Assembly (NCBI RefSeq): GCF_021271205.1 | Contig: NZ_JAIWKS010000001.1 | Coordinates: forward strand, 62,001 to 126,000 | DNA: 64,000 nucleotides | Reading direction: 5' to 3' | DNA from: Pseudomonas uvaldensis | GTDB taxonomy: Bacteria; Pseudomonadota; Gammaproteobacteria; Pseudomonadales; Pseudomonadaceae | Shown here: positions 35,258-45,773 of the stretch, piece after piece | How positions within the stretch are numbered: position 1 is the stretch's first letter | How the letters are laid out: each line of letters opens with the position of its first letter | Translations under genes and position numbers: made by a program | Notes under the pieces: generated by a model | What the model saw: the letters and a program-made list of their open reading frames with translations, nothing else | Database searches by the model: none | What the model was told of the DNA's origin: nothing

Positions 35258-37654
35258 TTAATGCGTGCTAATTCTTTCCTTAGAGTCAGACTCTCGCTTT
35301 TCATCCTTCGCGACGATCTCCGGAGCCACATCCGGCAAGGGCTCCGGCGCGTATTGCAGCGCAATTTGCAGGACTTCGTCAATCCATTTAACCGGTTTGA
35401 TCTGAAGATCCTGCTTAATGTTGTCGGGAATTTCCTTCAGGTCGCGCACATTCTCTTCGGGAATGATCACGATCTTGATCCCGCCACGATGAGCCGCCAG
35501 CAGTTTTTCCTTCAACCCACCGATAGCCAGTACCTGACCACGCAGGGTGATTTCGCCGGTCATGGCAACATCGGCTCGAACCGGGATGCCGGTCAATGCC
35601 GAAACCAGGGCCGTGCACATGCCTACGCCGGCGCTAGGGCCGTCCTTGGGCGTGGCCCCTTCCGGCATGTGGATATGCGTGTCGCGCTTCTCATGAAAGT
35701 CGGCGGGAATACCCAGGCTGCGGGCGCGGCTGCGCACGACCGTCTGGGCCGCGGTGATCGATTCGACCATCACATCGCCCAGCGAACCGGTCTTGATCAA
35801 TTGCCCCTTACCCGGTACCACGGCGGCTTCGATGGTCAGCAGCTCGCCGCCGACCTGAGTCCATGCCAGACCAGTCACCTGGCCGATCTGATCCTGCTGC
35901 TCGGCCAGGCCATAGCGGAACTTGCGCACGCCCAGGAAGTGCTCCAGCAGGTCCGAAGTGACCTTGACCGAGAAGCGTTTTTCCAGCGCATGTTCCTTGA
36001 CCGCTTTACGGCAGACCTTGGCAATCTGCCGCTCCAGGCCACGCACACCTGCTTCGCGGGTGTAGTAGCGAATGATGTCGCGAATCGCTTCCTCGTCAAA
36101 TTCCAGCTCGCCTTTTTTCAGGCCGTTGGCCTGGATCTGCTTGGGCGAAAGGTATTTGACGGCGATGTTGATCTTCTCGTCCTCGGTGTAACCGGGCAGA
36201 CGAATCACCTCCATCCGATCCAGCAAGGCCGGTGGAATGTTCATGGAGTTGGAGGTGCACAGGAACATCACGTCCGAGAGGTCGTAGTCGACTTCCAGGT
36301 AGTGATCGTTGAAATTATGATTCTGCTCGGGATCGAGAACTTCGAGCAATGCGGAAGCTGGATCGCCTCGCATATCGCTGCCCATCTTGTCGATTTCGTC
36401 CAAAAGGAACAGTGGGTTGCGCACGCCAACCTTTGTCATCTTTTGAATCAATCTTCCTGGCATCGACCCGATGTAAGTACGGCGATGGCCACGGATTTCC
36501 GCCTCGTCACGCACGCCACCCAGCGCCATCCGGACGAACTTGCGATTGGTCGCATGGGCGATCGATTCAGCCAGAGACGTTTTACCGACACCAGGAGGCC
36601 CCACGAGGCACAACACCGGTCCACGGATTTTTTTCACGCGCTTCTGCACGGCGAGGTATTCGAGGATGCGCTCCTTGACCTCTTCCAGACCGTAATGGTC
36701 GGCATCGAGAATGTCTTCGGCACGAGCCAGGTCCAGACGAACCTTGCTCTGGGCTTTCCATGGCACCTGGACCAGCCAATCGATATAGGAACGCACCACG
36801 GTGGCCTCGGCGGACATCGGCGACATCTGCTTGAGCTTGTTGAGCTCGGCCTGAGCCTTGGCAAGCGCATCCTTCGGCAGGCCTGCGGCATCGATGCGCT
36901 TCTTCAGCTCTTCGATCTCGTTGTGGCCTTCGTCGCCGTCGCCCAGCTCTTTCTGAATGGCCTTCATTTGCTCATTCAGGTAGTACTCGCGCTGGCTGCG
37001 CTCCATCTGTTTCTTGACGCGGCCGCGGATGCGTTTTTCGACCTGCAGCAGGTCGATTTCGCCGTCGAGCAACGCCAACACGTGCTCGACACGGGCAGAC
37101 AGGTCAATGATCTCGAGGATCTCCTGCTTCTGCTCGATCTTCAGCGCCATGTGCGCCGCCATGGTATCCACCAGGCGTCCAGGTTCATCGATGCTGTTAA
37201 GCGACGACAGGACCTCTGCGGGTACCTTTTTGCCCAATTGCACGTACTGCTCGAACTGAGACAGCAGACTGCGGACAAATACTTCGGATTCACGTTCGGG
37301 TACGTCGGCTTCGTCGATCAGCGATACCTCGGCCCGGCAATGACCGTTCACTTCGCTGAAGCGCTCGACCGCTCCGCGCTGCTCGCCTTCGACCAGAACC
37401 TTCACCGTGCCGTCAGGCAGCTTGAGCAGTTGCAGAACCGTTGCAATCGTACCTACGCGATAAAGTGCGTCTTCGCCGGGATCATCGTCTGCAGGATTTC
37501 TCTGAGCCAGCAGAAGGATCTGCTTGTCACCCGTCATCGCAGCCTCGAGGGCTTCGATGGACTTCTCGCGCCCCACGAACAGCGGGATAACCATGTGCGG
37601 ATACACCACGACATCGCGCAATGGCAGGAGAGGCAATTCGATGGTTGTCTTCAT
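35258..37654 (-). CDS. lon: ATP-dependent protease Lon (La)
   Basis: The protein has 798 residues. The LON N-terminal substrate-binding domain is at ~8-205, a coiled region follows, and the AAA+ module has Walker [10 protein letters not shown] (~360) and Walker [11 protein letters not shown] (~425). The protease domain carries the catalytic Ser in [10 protein letters not shown] (~680) and Lys in [11 protein letters not shown] (~722). It degrades misfolded and regulatory proteins in the cytoplasm. A heat-shock-type promoter lies about 60 bases upstream, consistent with RpoH control. Confidence 0.97.
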   Translation of the reverse strand: MKTTIELPLLPLRDVVVYPHMVIPLFVGREKSIEALEAAMTGDKQILLLAQRNPADDDPGEDALYRVGTIATVLQLLKLPDGTVKVLVEGEQRGAVERFSEVNGHCRAEVSLIDEADVPERESEVFVRSLLSQFEQYVQLGKKVPAEVLSSLNSIDEPGRLVDTMAAHMALKIEQKQEILEIIDLSARVEHVLALLDGEIDLLQVEKRIRGRVKKQMERSQREYYLNEQMKAIQKELGDGDEGHNEIEELKKRIDAAGLPKDALAKAQAELNKLKQMSPMSAEATVVRSYIDWLVQVPWKAQSKVRLDLARAEDILDADHYGLEEVKERILEYLAVQKRVKKIRGPVLCLVGPPGVGKTSLAESIAHATNRKFVRMALGGVRDEAEIRGHRRTYIGSMPGRLIQKMTKVGVRNPLFLLDEIDKMGSDMRGDPASALLEVLDPEQNHNFNDHYLEVDYDLSDVMFLCTSNSMNIPPALLDRMEVIRLPGYTEDEKINIAVKYLSPKQIQANGLKKGELEFDEEAIRDIIRYYTREAGVRGLERQIAKVCRKAVKEHALEKRFSVKVTSDLLEHFLGVRKFRYGLAEQQDQIGQVTGLAWTQVGGELLTIEAAVVPGKGQLIKTGSLGDVMVESITAAQTVVRSRARSLGIPADFHEKRDTHIHMPEGATPKDGPSAGVGMCTALVSALTGIPVRADVAMTGEITLRGQVLAIGGLKEKLLAAHRGGIKIVIIPEENVRDLKEIPDNIKQDLQIKPVKWIDEVLQIALQYAPEPLPDVAPEIVAKDEKRESDSKERISTH

Positions 37655-37712
37655 GATTTCGCCTCTACGGCGGCACTAAGGCCGGAAACAGATGAATGTA
37701 AGCTTGAAACCA

Positions 37713-37741
37713 AGATGGGGGCAGCCTTGAAAAAAAACAAG
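37713..37741 (-). promoter_or_regulatory. RpoH (sigma-32)-type promoter of lon
   Basis: On the minus strand CTTGTTT is followed after 14 bases by CCCCATCT, against the sigma-32 consensus CTTGAAA-N13-15-CCCCATNT. It is placed 59 bases upstream of the lon ATG. Confidence 0.75.
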
Positions 37742-37772
37742 CGCTAAGACACGTCTAAATCACGCTAAAAGC

Positions 37773-37798
37773 AAAGGGGCCCGAAGGCCCCTCCTTTA
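37773..37798 (-). terminator. Terminator of clpX
   Basis: GGGGCC and GGCCCC pair around CGAA, with flanking AAA/TTT, starting 18 bases beyond the clpX stop. Confidence 0.75.
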
Positions 37799-37815
37799 TT
37801 CCGGCGACCGGACGC

Positions 37816-39099
37816 TCAGGCGTCCGGGGCAGCCTTGGCAGCCGGCTCACTGTTTTCGTAGATATACAGTGGCTTGGACTTGCCTTCTATAACGCTTTCA
37901 TCGATCACGACTTTACTCACATCGGACTGCGAGGGAATCTCATACATCGTGTCGAGCAATACGCCTTCGAGAATCGAACGCAACCCACGAGCCCCCGTCT
38001 TACGCTCCAGGGCACGCTTGGCTACTGATTTCAGCGCGTCGGAACGGAACTCCAGGTCTACACCTTCCATTTCGAACAGCTTGGCATACTGCTTGGTCAG
38101 GGCGTTCTTCGGCTCGGTCAGGATCTGCACCAGTGCAGCCTCATCCAGTTCGTCAAGTGTCGCCAGGACCGGCAAACGACCGACGAATTCCGGGATCAGA
38201 CCGAACTTGACCAGATCGTCAGGCTCGACTTCACGCAGGGATTCACCGACCTTCTTGCCCTCTTCCTTGCTGCGGACCTCGGCGTTGAAGCCGATGCCCC
38301 CGCGGGTAGAGCGATTCTGGATGACCTTTTCCAGGCCCGAGAACGCACCGCCACAGATGAACAGGATGTTACGGGTGTCGACCTGCAGGAATTCCTGCTG
38401 CGGATGCTTGCGACCACCCTGAGGTGGAACCGAAGCGACCGTGCCTTCGATCAACTTGAGCAAGGCCTGCTGCACGCCCTCGCCGGAAACATCCCGGGTG
38501 ATGGACGGGTTGTCGGACTTGCGGGAAATCTTGTCGATTTCGTCGATGTAGACAATGCCCATCTGGGCCTTTTCCACATCGTAGTCGCACTTCTGCAACA
38601 ACTTCTGAATAATGTTCTCGACATCCTCACCGACATAACCTGCCTCGGTCAGCGTGGTTGCGTCGGCGATGGTGAACGGAACGTTCAGCAAACGAGCCAG
38701 GGTTTCGGCAAGCAGGGTCTTACCCGAGCCTGTCGGGCCGATCAGCAGGATGTTGCTCTTGCCGAGTTCGACCTCGTCATTCTTTTTGTCACGCTGGTTC
38801 AGGCGCTTGTAGTGGTTGTATACCGCTACGGCCAGTACCTTTTTCGCACGCTCCTGACCAATTACATACTGGTCGAGGATGCCGCTGATTTCTTTAGGCG
38901 AAGGCAACTTATGCGCGCTGCTTTCGGCCTGGGCTTCCTGCACCTCCTCGCGGATGATGTCATTGCACAGGTCGACGCACTCGTCGCAAATGAAGACCGA
39001 GGGGCCGGCAATCAATTTGCGTACTTCATGCTGGCTTTTGCCACAGAAGGAGCAATAAAGCAGTTTGCCGTTGTCCTCGCCGTTGCGGGTGTCAGTCAT
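37816..39099 (-). CDS. clpX: ClpX, ATPase and specificity subunit of ClpXP
   Basis: The protein has 427 residues from MTDTRNGED at 39099; a longer frame to 39132 lacks support. The N-terminal zinc finger is CSFCGKS...CDECVDLC. Walker A is GPTGSGKT (~120), Walker B is VYIDEID, and the ClpP-contact loop lies in the expected middle part. It unfolds tagged substrates and feeds them to ClpP. It lies between clpP and lon in the conserved order. Confidence 0.97.
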   Translation of the reverse strand: MTDTRNGEDNGKLLYCSFCGKSQHEVRKLIAGPSVFICDECVDLCNDIIREEVQEAQAESSAHKLPSPKEISGILDQYVIGQERAKKVLAVAVYNHYKRLNQRDKKNDEVELGKSNILLIGPTGSGKTLLAETLARLLNVPFTIADATTLTEAGYVGEDVENIIQKLLQKCDYDVEKAQMGIVYIDEIDKISRKSDNPSITRDVSGEGVQQALLKLIEGTVASVPPQGGRKHPQQEFLQVDTRNILFICGGAFSGLEKVIQNRSTRGGIGFNAEVRSKEEGKKVGESLREVEPDDLVKFGLIPEFVGRLPVLATLDELDEAALVQILTEPKNALTKQYAKLFEMEGVDLEFRSDALKSVAKRALERKTGARGLRSILEGVLLDTMYEIPSQSDVSKVVIDESVIEGKSKPLYIYENSEPAAKAAPDA

Positions 39100-39146
39100 T
39101 CGATCGATCCAAATCCGATAGGCTTGCAACACAAGATGAAGGCAAT

Positions 39147-39168
39147 TGCGGGCTTTTTCAAGCCCGCA
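39147..39168. terminator. Hairpin between clpP and clpX
   Basis: TGCGGGCTT and AAGCCCGCA are perfect arms around TTTC. There is no T-run on the minus strand, so it may be an mRNA-processing or partial-termination hairpin. Confidence 0.45.
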
Positions 39169-39206
39169 GGCGGCCGGTCATCCCAACCACCTGCATTTTG
39201 AGGGCC

Positions 39207-39848
39207 TCAGGCAGGCATTTGACGCTTGTTGATCACGGAGTCGATCAGGCCGTATTCGGCCGCACGCTCGGCGCTCATGAAGTTGTCACGCTCGGTGTCT
39301 CGCTCAATGGTTTCGAGGCTTTGACCGGTGTGATGGGCCAGCAGCGAGTTCAGGCGCGAACGAATATGGAGGATTTCCTTGGCATGGATGTCGATGTCCG
39401 ACGCCTGGCCCTGGAAGCCACCCAATGGCTGGTGGATCATCATGCGCGAGTTAGGCAGGCAGTGACGCTTGCCTGCGGCGCCACCGGCGAGCAGGAAGGC
39501 GCCCATGCTGCAGGCCTGGCCGATGCAGATGGTGGAAACGTCCGGCTTGATGAATTGCATGGTGTCGTAGATCGACATGCCTGCAGTCACCGAACCGCCA
39601 GGTGAGTTGATGTAAAGATGGATATCCTTGTCCGGGTTTTCCGCTTCAAGGAACAGCAGTTGTGCCGCCACGAGATTGGCCATGTAGTCTTCAACGGGGC
39701 CGATCAGGAAAATGACGCGTTCCTTGAGCAGACGCGAGTAGATGTCATAGGCACGCTCGCCACGAGCGGACTGCTCGATAACCATCGGGACCAGGCCGCC
39801 TGCGGCCTGGATGTCAGAGCTCTGCTGATAAAAAGAATTGCGGGACAT
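39207..39848 (-). CDS. clpP: ClpP, proteolytic subunit of ClpXP/ClpAP
   Basis: The protein has 213 residues. The catalytic Ser is in [11 protein letters not shown] (~110) and His in [12 protein letters not shown] (~135), with the Asp further on ([11 protein letters not shown] region). A short propeptide-like N-terminus precedes VPMVIEQ. It forms a tetradecameric serine protease chamber in the cytoplasm. It sits downstream of tig and upstream of clpX. Confidence 0.97.
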   Translation of the reverse strand: MSRNSFYQQSSDIQAAGGLVPMVIEQSARGERAYDIYSRLLKERVIFLIGPVEDYMANLVAAQLLFLEAENPDKDIHLYINSPGGSVTAGMSIYDTMQFIKPDVSTICIGQACSMGAFLLAGGAAGKRHCLPNSRMMIHQPLGGFQGQASDIDIHAKEILHIRSRLNSLLAHHTGQSLETIERDTERDNFMSAERAAEYGLIDSVINKRQMPA

Positions 39849-39887
39849 GTCTCGCAGTCACTCCCAAATAGTTATGTCTTGAATACG

Positions 39888-39915
39888 CATAAGCCAGCGC
39901 GAAGGCTGGCTTATG
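39888..39915. terminator. Hairpin between tig and clpP
   Basis: CATAAGCCAGC and GCTGGCTTATG are perfect 11-bp arms around a 6-base loop, 26 bases after the tig stop. No clear T-run follows, so termination is partial at best. Confidence 0.5.
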
Positions 39916-39940
39916 GTGTGTATTTCTTACCGCAGAACAA

Positions 39941-41251
39941 TCAATCGGCTTGTGGAGCTTCCACCGGCTTGACCGCTTCTTCGTAAGAGACCGCTTTATC
40001 GGTCACGCTAGCTTTCTGCAGAACAGTATCCACAACTTGTTCTTCAAGCACAACCGAACGGACTTCGTTCAGTTGCTGCTCGTTCTTGTAGTACCAGGAC
40101 ACGACTTGCTCAGGCTCCTGATAGGCCGAGGCCATTTCCTGGATCAGTTCGCGGACGCGGGCATCATCAGGCTTGAGCTCATACTGCTTGACCACTTCAG
40201 CCACGATCAGACCCAGCACGACACGGCGCTTGGCTTGCTCTTCGAACAGCTCGGCTGGCAGTTGGTCCGGCTTGATGTTACCGCCGAACTGCTGGACAGC
40301 CTGCACGCGCAGACGGTTCACTTCGTTGTCCAGCAGGGCCTTTGGCACTTCGATCGGGTTGGAGGCCAGCAGACCGTCCATGACCTGATTCTTGATCTTG
40401 GACTTGATGGCCTGACGCAGCTCGCGCTCCATGTTCTTGCGAACTTCGGCGCGGAAGCCATCGAGACCGGCTTCCTTGATACCGAACTGGGCAAAGAACT
40501 CTTCGTTCAGCTCAGGCAGCTTCGGCTCGGAAACGCTGTTGACGGTCACGGTGAACTCGGCAGGCTTACCGGCCAGGTCCAGGTTCTGATAGTCCTCCGG
40601 GAAGGTCACGTTCAGGACGCGCTCTTCGCCGGCCTTGGCGCCGACCAGGCCATCTTCGAAACCTGGAATCATGCGACCGGAGCCCAGCACCAGCTGGGTA
40701 GCCTTGGCGGAACCACCGGCGAACACTTCACCGTCAACCTTGCCAACGAAGTCGATGTTCAGTTGATCTTCGTTCTGGGCGGCGCGATCGGCCACTTCGA
40801 AACGGGTGTTCTGCTTGCGCAGGATGTCCAGCATCTTGTCCAGGTCGGCATCCGACACCTCGGCGCTCAGGCGCTCGACGGCGATGGACTCGAAGCCGGC
40901 AACGGTGAACTCAGGGAACACTTCGAACGTGGCGACGTATTCCAGGTCCTTGCCTTTTTCAAGTACTTTAGGCTCGACGGACGGTGCGCCGGCCGGGTTC
41001 AGTTTCTGCTCGACCACAGCTTCGTAGAACGAAGACTGGATAACGTCGCCCACGGCTTCCTGACGTGCGTCAGCCTCGTAACGCTGACGGATCACGCTCA
41101 TTGGCACTTTGCCTGGGCGGAAACCTGGGATTTTGGCCTTTTGGGCAGTCTGCTGCAGACGCTTGTTGACCTGGGTCTCGATGCGCTCAGCCGGCACGGT
41201 GATGCTCATGCGGCGCTCAAGAGCAGAAGTATTTTCAACAGAAACTTGCAT
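39941..41251 (-). CDS. tig: Trigger factor (ribosome-associated chaperone)
   Basis: The protein has 436 residues from MQVSVENTS at 41251 (GAGGA upstream). The ribosome-binding region includes [13 protein letters not shown] (~42-54; the signature is GFRxGKxP). The FKBP-type isomerase domain is at ~150-245 ([16 protein letters not shown]). A helical C-terminal chaperone domain follows. It is the first gene of the tig-clpP-clpX-lon series. Confidence 0.96.
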   Translation of the reverse strand: MQVSVENTSALERRMSITVPAERIETQVNKRLQQTAQKAKIPGFRPGKVPMSVIRQRYEADARQEAVGDVIQSSFYEAVVEQKLNPAGAPSVEPKVLEKGKDLEYVATFEVFPEFTVAGFESIAVERLSAEVSDADLDKMLDILRKQNTRFEVADRAAQNEDQLNIDFVGKVDGEVFAGGSAKATQLVLGSGRMIPGFEDGLVGAKAGEERVLNVTFPEDYQNLDLAGKPAEFTVTVNSVSEPKLPELNEEFFAQFGIKEAGLDGFRAEVRKNMERELRQAIKSKIKNQVMDGLLASNPIEVPKALLDNEVNRLRVQAVQQFGGNIKPDQLPAELFEEQAKRRVVLGLIVAEVVKQYELKPDDARVRELIQEMASAYQEPEQVVSWYYKNEQQLNEVRSVVLEEQVVDTVLQKASVTDKAVSYEEAVKPVEAPQAD

Positions 41252-41678
41252 GGATATTCCTCGTTGCACAGACGTTGGCCGGCGTTTCCGACCCCAGAAT
41301 CAAGGGCATGCATTCTAGTAGGTCAAACTCAAGAAGTCACCCTACTGAAAACAGCCGGAAAATAAGCGCCGAATTCAAAGGCAGGGCACATGGACCCGCC
41401 CCTTACCGGATTGCAAAAACAGTCGATCAACCCAAGGCTCTGCATCAACGCTTCCTTATATAAGAAGCGCCATTTCCGAGCGCAGGACAGACGCCCCCAC
41501 CAGGGGACAGACGGCATATCGCGCATCATCAAGAAACACAATGACGACGAAGCAACCGTGCACGCCCTCCCACAAACGGAACGGGCAATTGGCGATCAAA
41601 TAAAAACCTTGAAAACAAAAACGGCGCAGCCCCTTTCAGGTACTGCGCCGTTTTCTGCTATTTAAATAGCGACTTGTT

Positions 41679-41763
41679 TGGTGCGGACGGAGAGACTCGA
41701 ACTCTCACACCTTGCGGCGCTGGAACCTAAATCCAGTGTGTCTACCAATTCCACCACATCCGC
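41679..41763 (-). tRNA. tRNA-Leu (anticodon TAG)
   Basis: The 85 bases include an encoded CCA and start GCGGATGTGG. The anticodon loop is TTTAGGT. The long variable arm is typical of tRNA-Leu, and the T loop is GAGTTCGAGTC. Confidence 0.95.
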
Positions 41764-41777
41764 CAAGCTTTTAAAGC

Positions 41778-41809
41778 AAAGGCGCCAGACCGTTAAATCT
41801 GGCGCCTTT
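41778..41809. terminator. Hairpin between tRNA-His and tRNA-Leu
   Basis: AAAGGCGCCAGA and TCTGGCGCCTTT are perfect 12-bp arms around 8 bases. It may be a processing signal or partial terminator inside the tRNA unit. Confidence 0.6.
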
Positions 41810-41817
41810 CTAGAATA

Positions 41818-41894
41818 TGGGGTGGACGATGGGGATCGAACCCACGACAACGGGAGTCACAATCCCGTGCTCTACCAACTGAGCTACGCCCACC
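41818..41894 (-). tRNA. tRNA-His (anticodon GTG)
   Basis: The 77 bases start with the extra G(-1) that is diagnostic of tRNA-His (GGTGGGCG). The anticodon loop is TTGTGAC, and CCA is encoded. Confidence 0.96.
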
Positions 41895-41933
41895 ATATTG
41901 CCTTACTGCGTTACTTGTGCCAAAGCTGCCTAA

Positions 41934-42010
41934 TGGCGCACCCGGCAGGACTCGAACCTGCGACCATCCGCTTAGAAGGCGGATGCTCTATCCAGCTGAG
42001 CTACGGGCGC
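41934..42010 (-). tRNA. tRNA-Arg (anticodon TCT)
   Basis: The 77 bases start GCGCCCGTAGC. The anticodon loop is CTTCTAA, and CCA is encoded. It is the first gene of the minus-strand tRNA unit upstream of tig. Confidence 0.96.
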
Positions 42011-42131
42011 CTTTTTAATCTGTATTCTTTGACGATTACAAACTAAGTGCTTTCAGTTTTGCCGAATTGAAACTGCCAACTCCGCTCAACCTTCTTAACC
42101 AGTGCTAGGCTGTGCCCGACAAGTGCGACGA

Positions 42132-42160
42132 ATCTTATAGACGACCCGAAAGGCCGTCAA
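42132..42160 (-). promoter_or_regulatory. Probable sigma-70 promoter of the tRNA unit
   Basis: On the minus strand TTGACG and TAAGAT are separated by 17 bases, followed by a G+C-rich stretch as at stable-RNA promoters. It lies about 115 bases upstream of tRNA-Arg. Confidence 0.5.
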
Positions 42161-42291
42161 CTCTTTTCTAAAAAAAATTCATTTAATTAAAGGGGTTAGG
42201 GGAATTTGCAGACCAAGCGCCTTTGCCCTCACGCCCTGGCATGCGAGAATGCGCTCTCTTTTTTTCCCCTCTCGATGGTTAACCACGCGCA

Positions 42292-43146
42292 ATGACTGCA
42301 CAACTTATCGACGGCAAATCGATCGCCGCCAGCCTGCGCCAGCAGATCGCCCAACGCGTCACCGAGCGTCGCCAGCAAGGCTTGCGCACGCCTGGTCTCG
42401 CGGTGATCCTGGTCGGCAGCGATCCTGCCTCTCAGGTTTATGTCTCGCACAAGCGTAAAGACTGTGAAGAGGTCGGCTTCCTCTCCCAAGCCTACGACCT
42501 GCCTTCCGAAACCACCCAGCAAGCGTTGGCCGATCTGATCGATCGCCTTAACGATGACCCGAACATCGACGGGGTCCTGCTTCAGTTACCCCTGCCTGAA
42601 CACCTCGACGCCTCCCGCCTGCTGGAGCGCATCCGCCCGGACAAGGACGTCGACGGTTTCCACCCTTATAACGTCGGTCGCCTGGCCCAGCGCATCCCGC
42701 TGCTGCGCCCCTGCACGCCCAAAGGGATCATGACACTGCTGGAAAGCACTGGCGTTGACCTTTATGGCCTCGACGCGGTGGTGGTGGGTGCATCCAACAT
42801 CGTTGGTCGGCCGATGGCCATGGAGCTGCTGCTGGCAGGCTGCACGGTCACTGTGACCCACCGGTTCACCAAGGACCTGGCTGGCCATGTCGGGCGCGCC
42901 GACCTGGTGGTTGTGGCTGCCGGCAAGCCCGGGCTGGTGAAGGGCGAATGGATCAAGGAAGGCGCAATCGTCATTGACGTGGGCATCAACCGCCAGGACG
43001 ACGGCAAGCTGGTGGGCGATGTGGTGTACGAGACCGCCCTGCCCCGCGCGAGCTGGATCACTCCGGTACCAGGCGGTGTGGGCCCGATGACCCGCGCCTG
43101 CCTGCTGGAGAACACGCTGTACGCCGCAGAGACGCTGCATAGCTGA
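42292..43146 (+). CDS. folD: FolD, methylenetetrahydrofolate dehydrogenase/cyclohydrolase
   Basis: The protein has 284 residues. The catalytic Lys is in [14 protein letters not shown] (~55), the folate loop is in [12 protein letters not shown], the KDVDGFHP motif is near 120, and the NADP-binding fold has [18 protein letters not shown] (~163). It interconverts methylene-, methenyl- and formyl-tetrahydrofolate in the cytoplasm. It is divergent from the tRNA unit. Confidence 0.97.
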   Translation: MTAQLIDGKSIAASLRQQIAQRVTERRQQGLRTPGLAVILVGSDPASQVYVSHKRKDCEEVGFLSQAYDLPSETTQQALADLIDRLNDDPNIDGVLLQLPLPEHLDASRLLERIRPDKDVDGFHPYNVGRLAQRIPLLRPCTPKGIMTLLESTGVDLYGLDAVVVGASNIVGRPMAMELLLAGCTVTVTHRFTKDLAGHVGRADLVVVAAGKPGLVKGEWIKEGAIVIDVGINRQDDGKLVGDVVYETALPRASWITPVPGGVGPMTRACLLENTLYAAETLHS

Positions 43147-43178
43147 TACGTTCACCCGCACCGCAAGTCATGCAAGCC

Positions 43179-43209
43179 CTGTGGGAGCGATCCTGCTCGC
43201 TCCCACAGG
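43179..43209. repeat. REP-like palindrome
   Basis: CCTGTGGGAGCGA and TCGCTCCCACAGG are perfect 13-bp arms around TCCTGC. It lies 33 bases after folD and may end its transcript. Confidence 0.8.
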
Positions 43210-43358
43210 TGCATTTATCCCCCTGCATTAAACTTTATTTATGCACCCGTCCCAACGGCACAGGCATGTAGCGCCGTTGTCACCCATACTCCTAAAATGC
43301 AGCGCTTTTTTTAAAACCGTTGCTCAACGGTACCTTCAATACTATCGAGTCTACTCGC

Positions 43359-44297
43359 GTGAAAATCCGTCTTTCGATCCTCAGCCTGTTCTTCGCTTTC
43401 TCGGGCGCTCTTATCACGCAGGATGTCAACGCACAGGAAACCATCGCGACCCCACGAGACACGTCAAAACTGCAGGTGGCCTCGGGCAGCGCGATGCTGT
43501 TGGACCTGCAGACGGATAAAGTCGTTTATTCCAGCAACCCGGACGTCGTAGTGCCGATCGCTTCGGTCACGAAACTCATGACCGGGCTGATCGTGCTGGA
43601 TGCCAAGCAGAACCTGAATGAGTACATCCCGATCACCATCGCCAATACGCCGGAGATGAAAGGTGTGTTTTCCAGGGTCAAGCTCAACAGCGAGCTGTCG
43701 CGCCGCGACGTGCTGCTGATTGCCCTGATGTCTTCGGAGAACCGCGCCGCCGCCACCCTCGCCCATCATTACCCGGGCGGTTACGCGGCCTTTATCGCCG
43801 CGATGAACGCCAAGGCCAAGGCACTGGGGATGACCAGCACCCATTACGTCGAGCCTACCGGCCTGTCGATCCATAACGTGTCCACTGCCAGGGACCTGAC
43901 GAAACTGCTGATCGCCGCGCGCAAGTACCCGTTGCTCAGTGAGCTGAGCACTACCAAGGAAAAGACCGTCACGTTCCGCAAACCGGTCTACAGCCTGGGC
44001 TTTCGCAATACCGATCATCTGATCCACAGGGGCAACTGGGATATTCAGCTGACCAAGACCGGCTTCACCAACCAGGCCGGACATTGCCTGGTGTTGGTAA
44101 CCCGGATGGGCAATCGTCCGATGGCGCTGGTCATCCTCGACGCCTTCGGCAAATACACACATTTCGCTGATGCCAGCCGAATTCGCAGTTGGGTTGAAAC
44201 CGGCAAGAGTACCCGTGCTCCGGCCGTGGCCCTGCAGTACAAGGCCGCGAAAAATCTCAAGAGCCGCCAGAGCGGCGTGGTGGAAGCCTCTCAATAA
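43359..44297 (+). CDS. pbpG: D-alanyl-D-alanine endopeptidase PBP7
   Basis: The protein has 312 residues from GTG 43359, giving a signal peptide ([21 protein letters not shown]); an in-frame upstream ATG at 43320 does not. Penicillin-binding motifs are in order: SVTK near residue 70, SEN near 127 and KTG in LTKTGF near 231. It cleaves peptide crosslinks in periplasmic peptidoglycan. It is followed by a terminator. Confidence 0.93.
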   Translation: MKIRLSILSLFFAFSGALITQDVNAQETIATPRDTSKLQVASGSAMLLDLQTDKVVYSSNPDVVVPIASVTKLMTGLIVLDAKQNLNEYIPITIANTPEMKGVFSRVKLNSELSRRDVLLIALMSSENRAAATLAHHYPGGYAAFIAAMNAKAKALGMTSTHYVEPTGLSIHNVSTARDLTKLLIAARKYPLLSELSTTKEKTVTFRKPVYSLGFRNTDHLIHRGNWDIQLTKTGFTNQAGHCLVLVTRMGNRPMALVILDAFGKYTHFADASRIRSWVETGKSTRAPAVALQYKAAKNLKSRQSGVVEASQ

Positions 44298-44316
44298 GCG
44301 CTCGTTAAATAAATCG

Positions 44317-44340
44317 ACAGCCCCGATCATTCGGGGCTGT
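44317..44340. terminator. Terminator between convergent genes
   Basis: ACAGCCCCGA and TCGGGGCTGT are perfect 10-bp arms around TCAT, 20 bases after pbpG and 7 before the stop of the convergent gene. Confidence 0.85.
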
Positions 44341-44346
44341 TTGCGT

Positions 44347-44553
44347 TCAGGGCTTGAGCTTGCCCAGCGGATCATAGGCCTTGGAAGATGGCGGATCCTG
44401 CTCGCGTTTCTCGTCCCGTGGGGCCTTGGCCGGCCCTATCGGGTCAACTTGCGGGTCATCGAGGTCCGGCGAATCCGGATCGAATCCCAAGTCGTCATCG
44501 GCGGACGAGTGCTCGGATGAATGGGGTCCCGTGGGTGTTTTCGACTGTGCCAT
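44347..44553 (-). CDS. Small acidic hydrophilic protein
   Basis: The protein has 68 residues, with a high content of Asp, Pro, Ser and Lys (DDDLGFDPDSPDLDDPQVD) and no hydrophobic segment; it is probably disordered. Conserved character is suggested by its position behind a terminator and ordinary codon use. No function recognised. Confidence 0.5.
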   Translation of the reverse strand: MAQSKTPTGPHSSEHSSADDDLGFDPDSPDLDDPQVDPIGPAKAPRDEKREQDPPSSKAYDPLGKLKP

Positions 44554-44651
44554 ACCTGCCTCCTCGAATCAGGGCCCGGACAATGGACCCTGACGATAAG
44601 AGCCTCGGGAGAGTCAGGTCGTGCCCGGCAAGTGACGAACGGGGCAGACCA

Positions 44652-45329
44652 TCAATGCGCCGTATCCAGGGCCTTGATGGCCCGCGCCGCCGCCTGCTCC
44701 CGTCCTGCCCCGGCCAGTTCGTCGGCGGCCTTCAGCCAACGCTGCGAGTCGACGTTGGCAGGAAGCTGCGTCGGGCGCTGGAGCAATACGGCCCAGCCCC
44801 CCGCATCCTTGAAAGCCGATTCGAACCCACTGAAGCTCATCGACAGCCGCCGGTTCATGCCCGAGCGCAGCAAGACCGTCTGCTTCTGCCGGTCATAACC
44901 GGCAAGAATCGCGTATCGGGGCCCGGACCAGAAGGCGGCGCCTTCGGTGTAACGCAGCAACACCGGGTTACCCGCCCCGACCTGCGTCAGCAGCGCGTCC
45001 AGCCGGCTGTCGAGCGGATACACCACCAACCCGTATTCACGCGCCGCCGTCTGCATATTCTGCTGCAGTTTGGCTTCGCCGCCCGGCAGATGCAGTGGCT
45101 TCTCCAGCAACCCCGGCGTGATCACCGTACCTTGCAACGTCAGCAGGGCGGCCAGTGACTGCGGAGCGCCCTGGTAGAGATCTCCCCGATAGAACGGCAC
45201 GCCGTTGAGCTCCACCCGTTCGGGCAGGCGCTGGATTTGCGGCGACACGCTGCCTGCGCAACCGACCAGGGCGACAAGGCAAGCAGTGGCCAATACCAGT
45301 GATCGAAAAGAGGGAATGACCGGCAACAT
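44652..45329 (-). CDS. C39-peptidase-fold lipoprotein without catalytic Cys and His
   Basis: The protein has 225 residues. The signal peptide ends LVALVGC (lipobox Cys ~24). RVELNGVPFYRGDLYQGAPQ (~37-57) aligns with the papain-like start of the family, where active members read Y-Q-C-G-P-A. Here the Cys position is Gly. GPRYAILAGYD (~135) aligns with the His strand (W-H-Y-A-V-V-V-G-Y-D in active members), where His is Arg. It also has the C-terminal helical (TPR-like) end usual in these Pseudomonas lipoproteins. It is probably a pseudoenzyme; alignment is by eye. Confidence 0.7.
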   Translation of the reverse strand: MLPVIPSFRSLVLATACLVALVGCAGSVSPQIQRLPERVELNGVPFYRGDLYQGAPQSLAALLTLQGTVITPGLLEKPLHLPGGEAKLQQNMQTAAREYGLVVYPLDSRLDALLTQVGAGNPVLLRYTEGAAFWSGPRYAILAGYDRQKQTVLLRSGMNRRLSMSFSGFESAFKDAGGWAVLLQRPTQLPANVDSQRWLKAADELAGAGREQAAARAIKALDTAH

Positions 45330-45551
45330 GATGACTCTCTATTTCAGATACCCGATGTTCGGGTCGGGTTGGGGCCGTCGATCATAAAGCGCCCACCGGT
45401 CCGGGTATAGCCTGAACTGCAGTTGCGACGCCGCGATAGAACCAACTGTTGCGTGGCCGAGCGCTTCGATCGACTGCCTGCAACACTTGAACGACTAGAC
45501 TGTCAATTGAACTGAGTGTGTTGCCCCGGACCGGGGCAGAGGGAGGCCCTG

Positions 45552-45716
45552 ATGAGCCTGACGACGACTATTGTGATGCTGATATTCGGCTGGCTGAGTG
45601 TAGCGACCGCCATGCTCTGGGGGGTCCTGCGGATCACCCGCCGCCATCATCATGTGACACCGGCGCAAACGCAGAAAAACACAAAAACCACAAGGCGCCC
45701 CGCCACCGCGCACTGA
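45552..45716 (+). CDS. Small single-pass membrane protein
   Basis: The protein has 54 residues from ATG 45552, with GGGAGG 5 bases upstream. One membrane helix (TIVMLIFGWLSVATAMLWGV) is followed by a basic tail with HHH and many Lys/Arg/Thr. The function is unknown. It is convergent with the TerC gene. Confidence 0.55.
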   Translation: MSLTTTIVMLIFGWLSVATAMLWGVLRITRRHHHVTPAQTQKNTKTTRRPATAH

Positions 45717-45734
45717 TTCCCCACCAAAAAAACC

Positions 45735-45758
45735 GCCCGGGCCTGAACCCGGGCGGCT
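45735..45758. terminator. Terminator between convergent genes
   Basis: CCGCCCGGG and CCCGGGCGG are perfect 9-bp arms around CCTGAA, with CTTCTT following on the plus strand and TTTTTTGG on the minus strand. Confidence 0.8.
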
Positions 45759-45773
45759 TCTTCCTGCCTGTTA

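Noticed and set aside
35171..37747. 858-codon plus-strand frame antisense to lon
   Set aside because: It mirrors the lon codons in high-G+C DNA; the minus strand encodes a complete, motif-bearing Lon.
39950..41365. 471-codon plus-strand frame antisense to tig
   Set aside because: A shadow of the trigger factor gene with no start signal or family motif.
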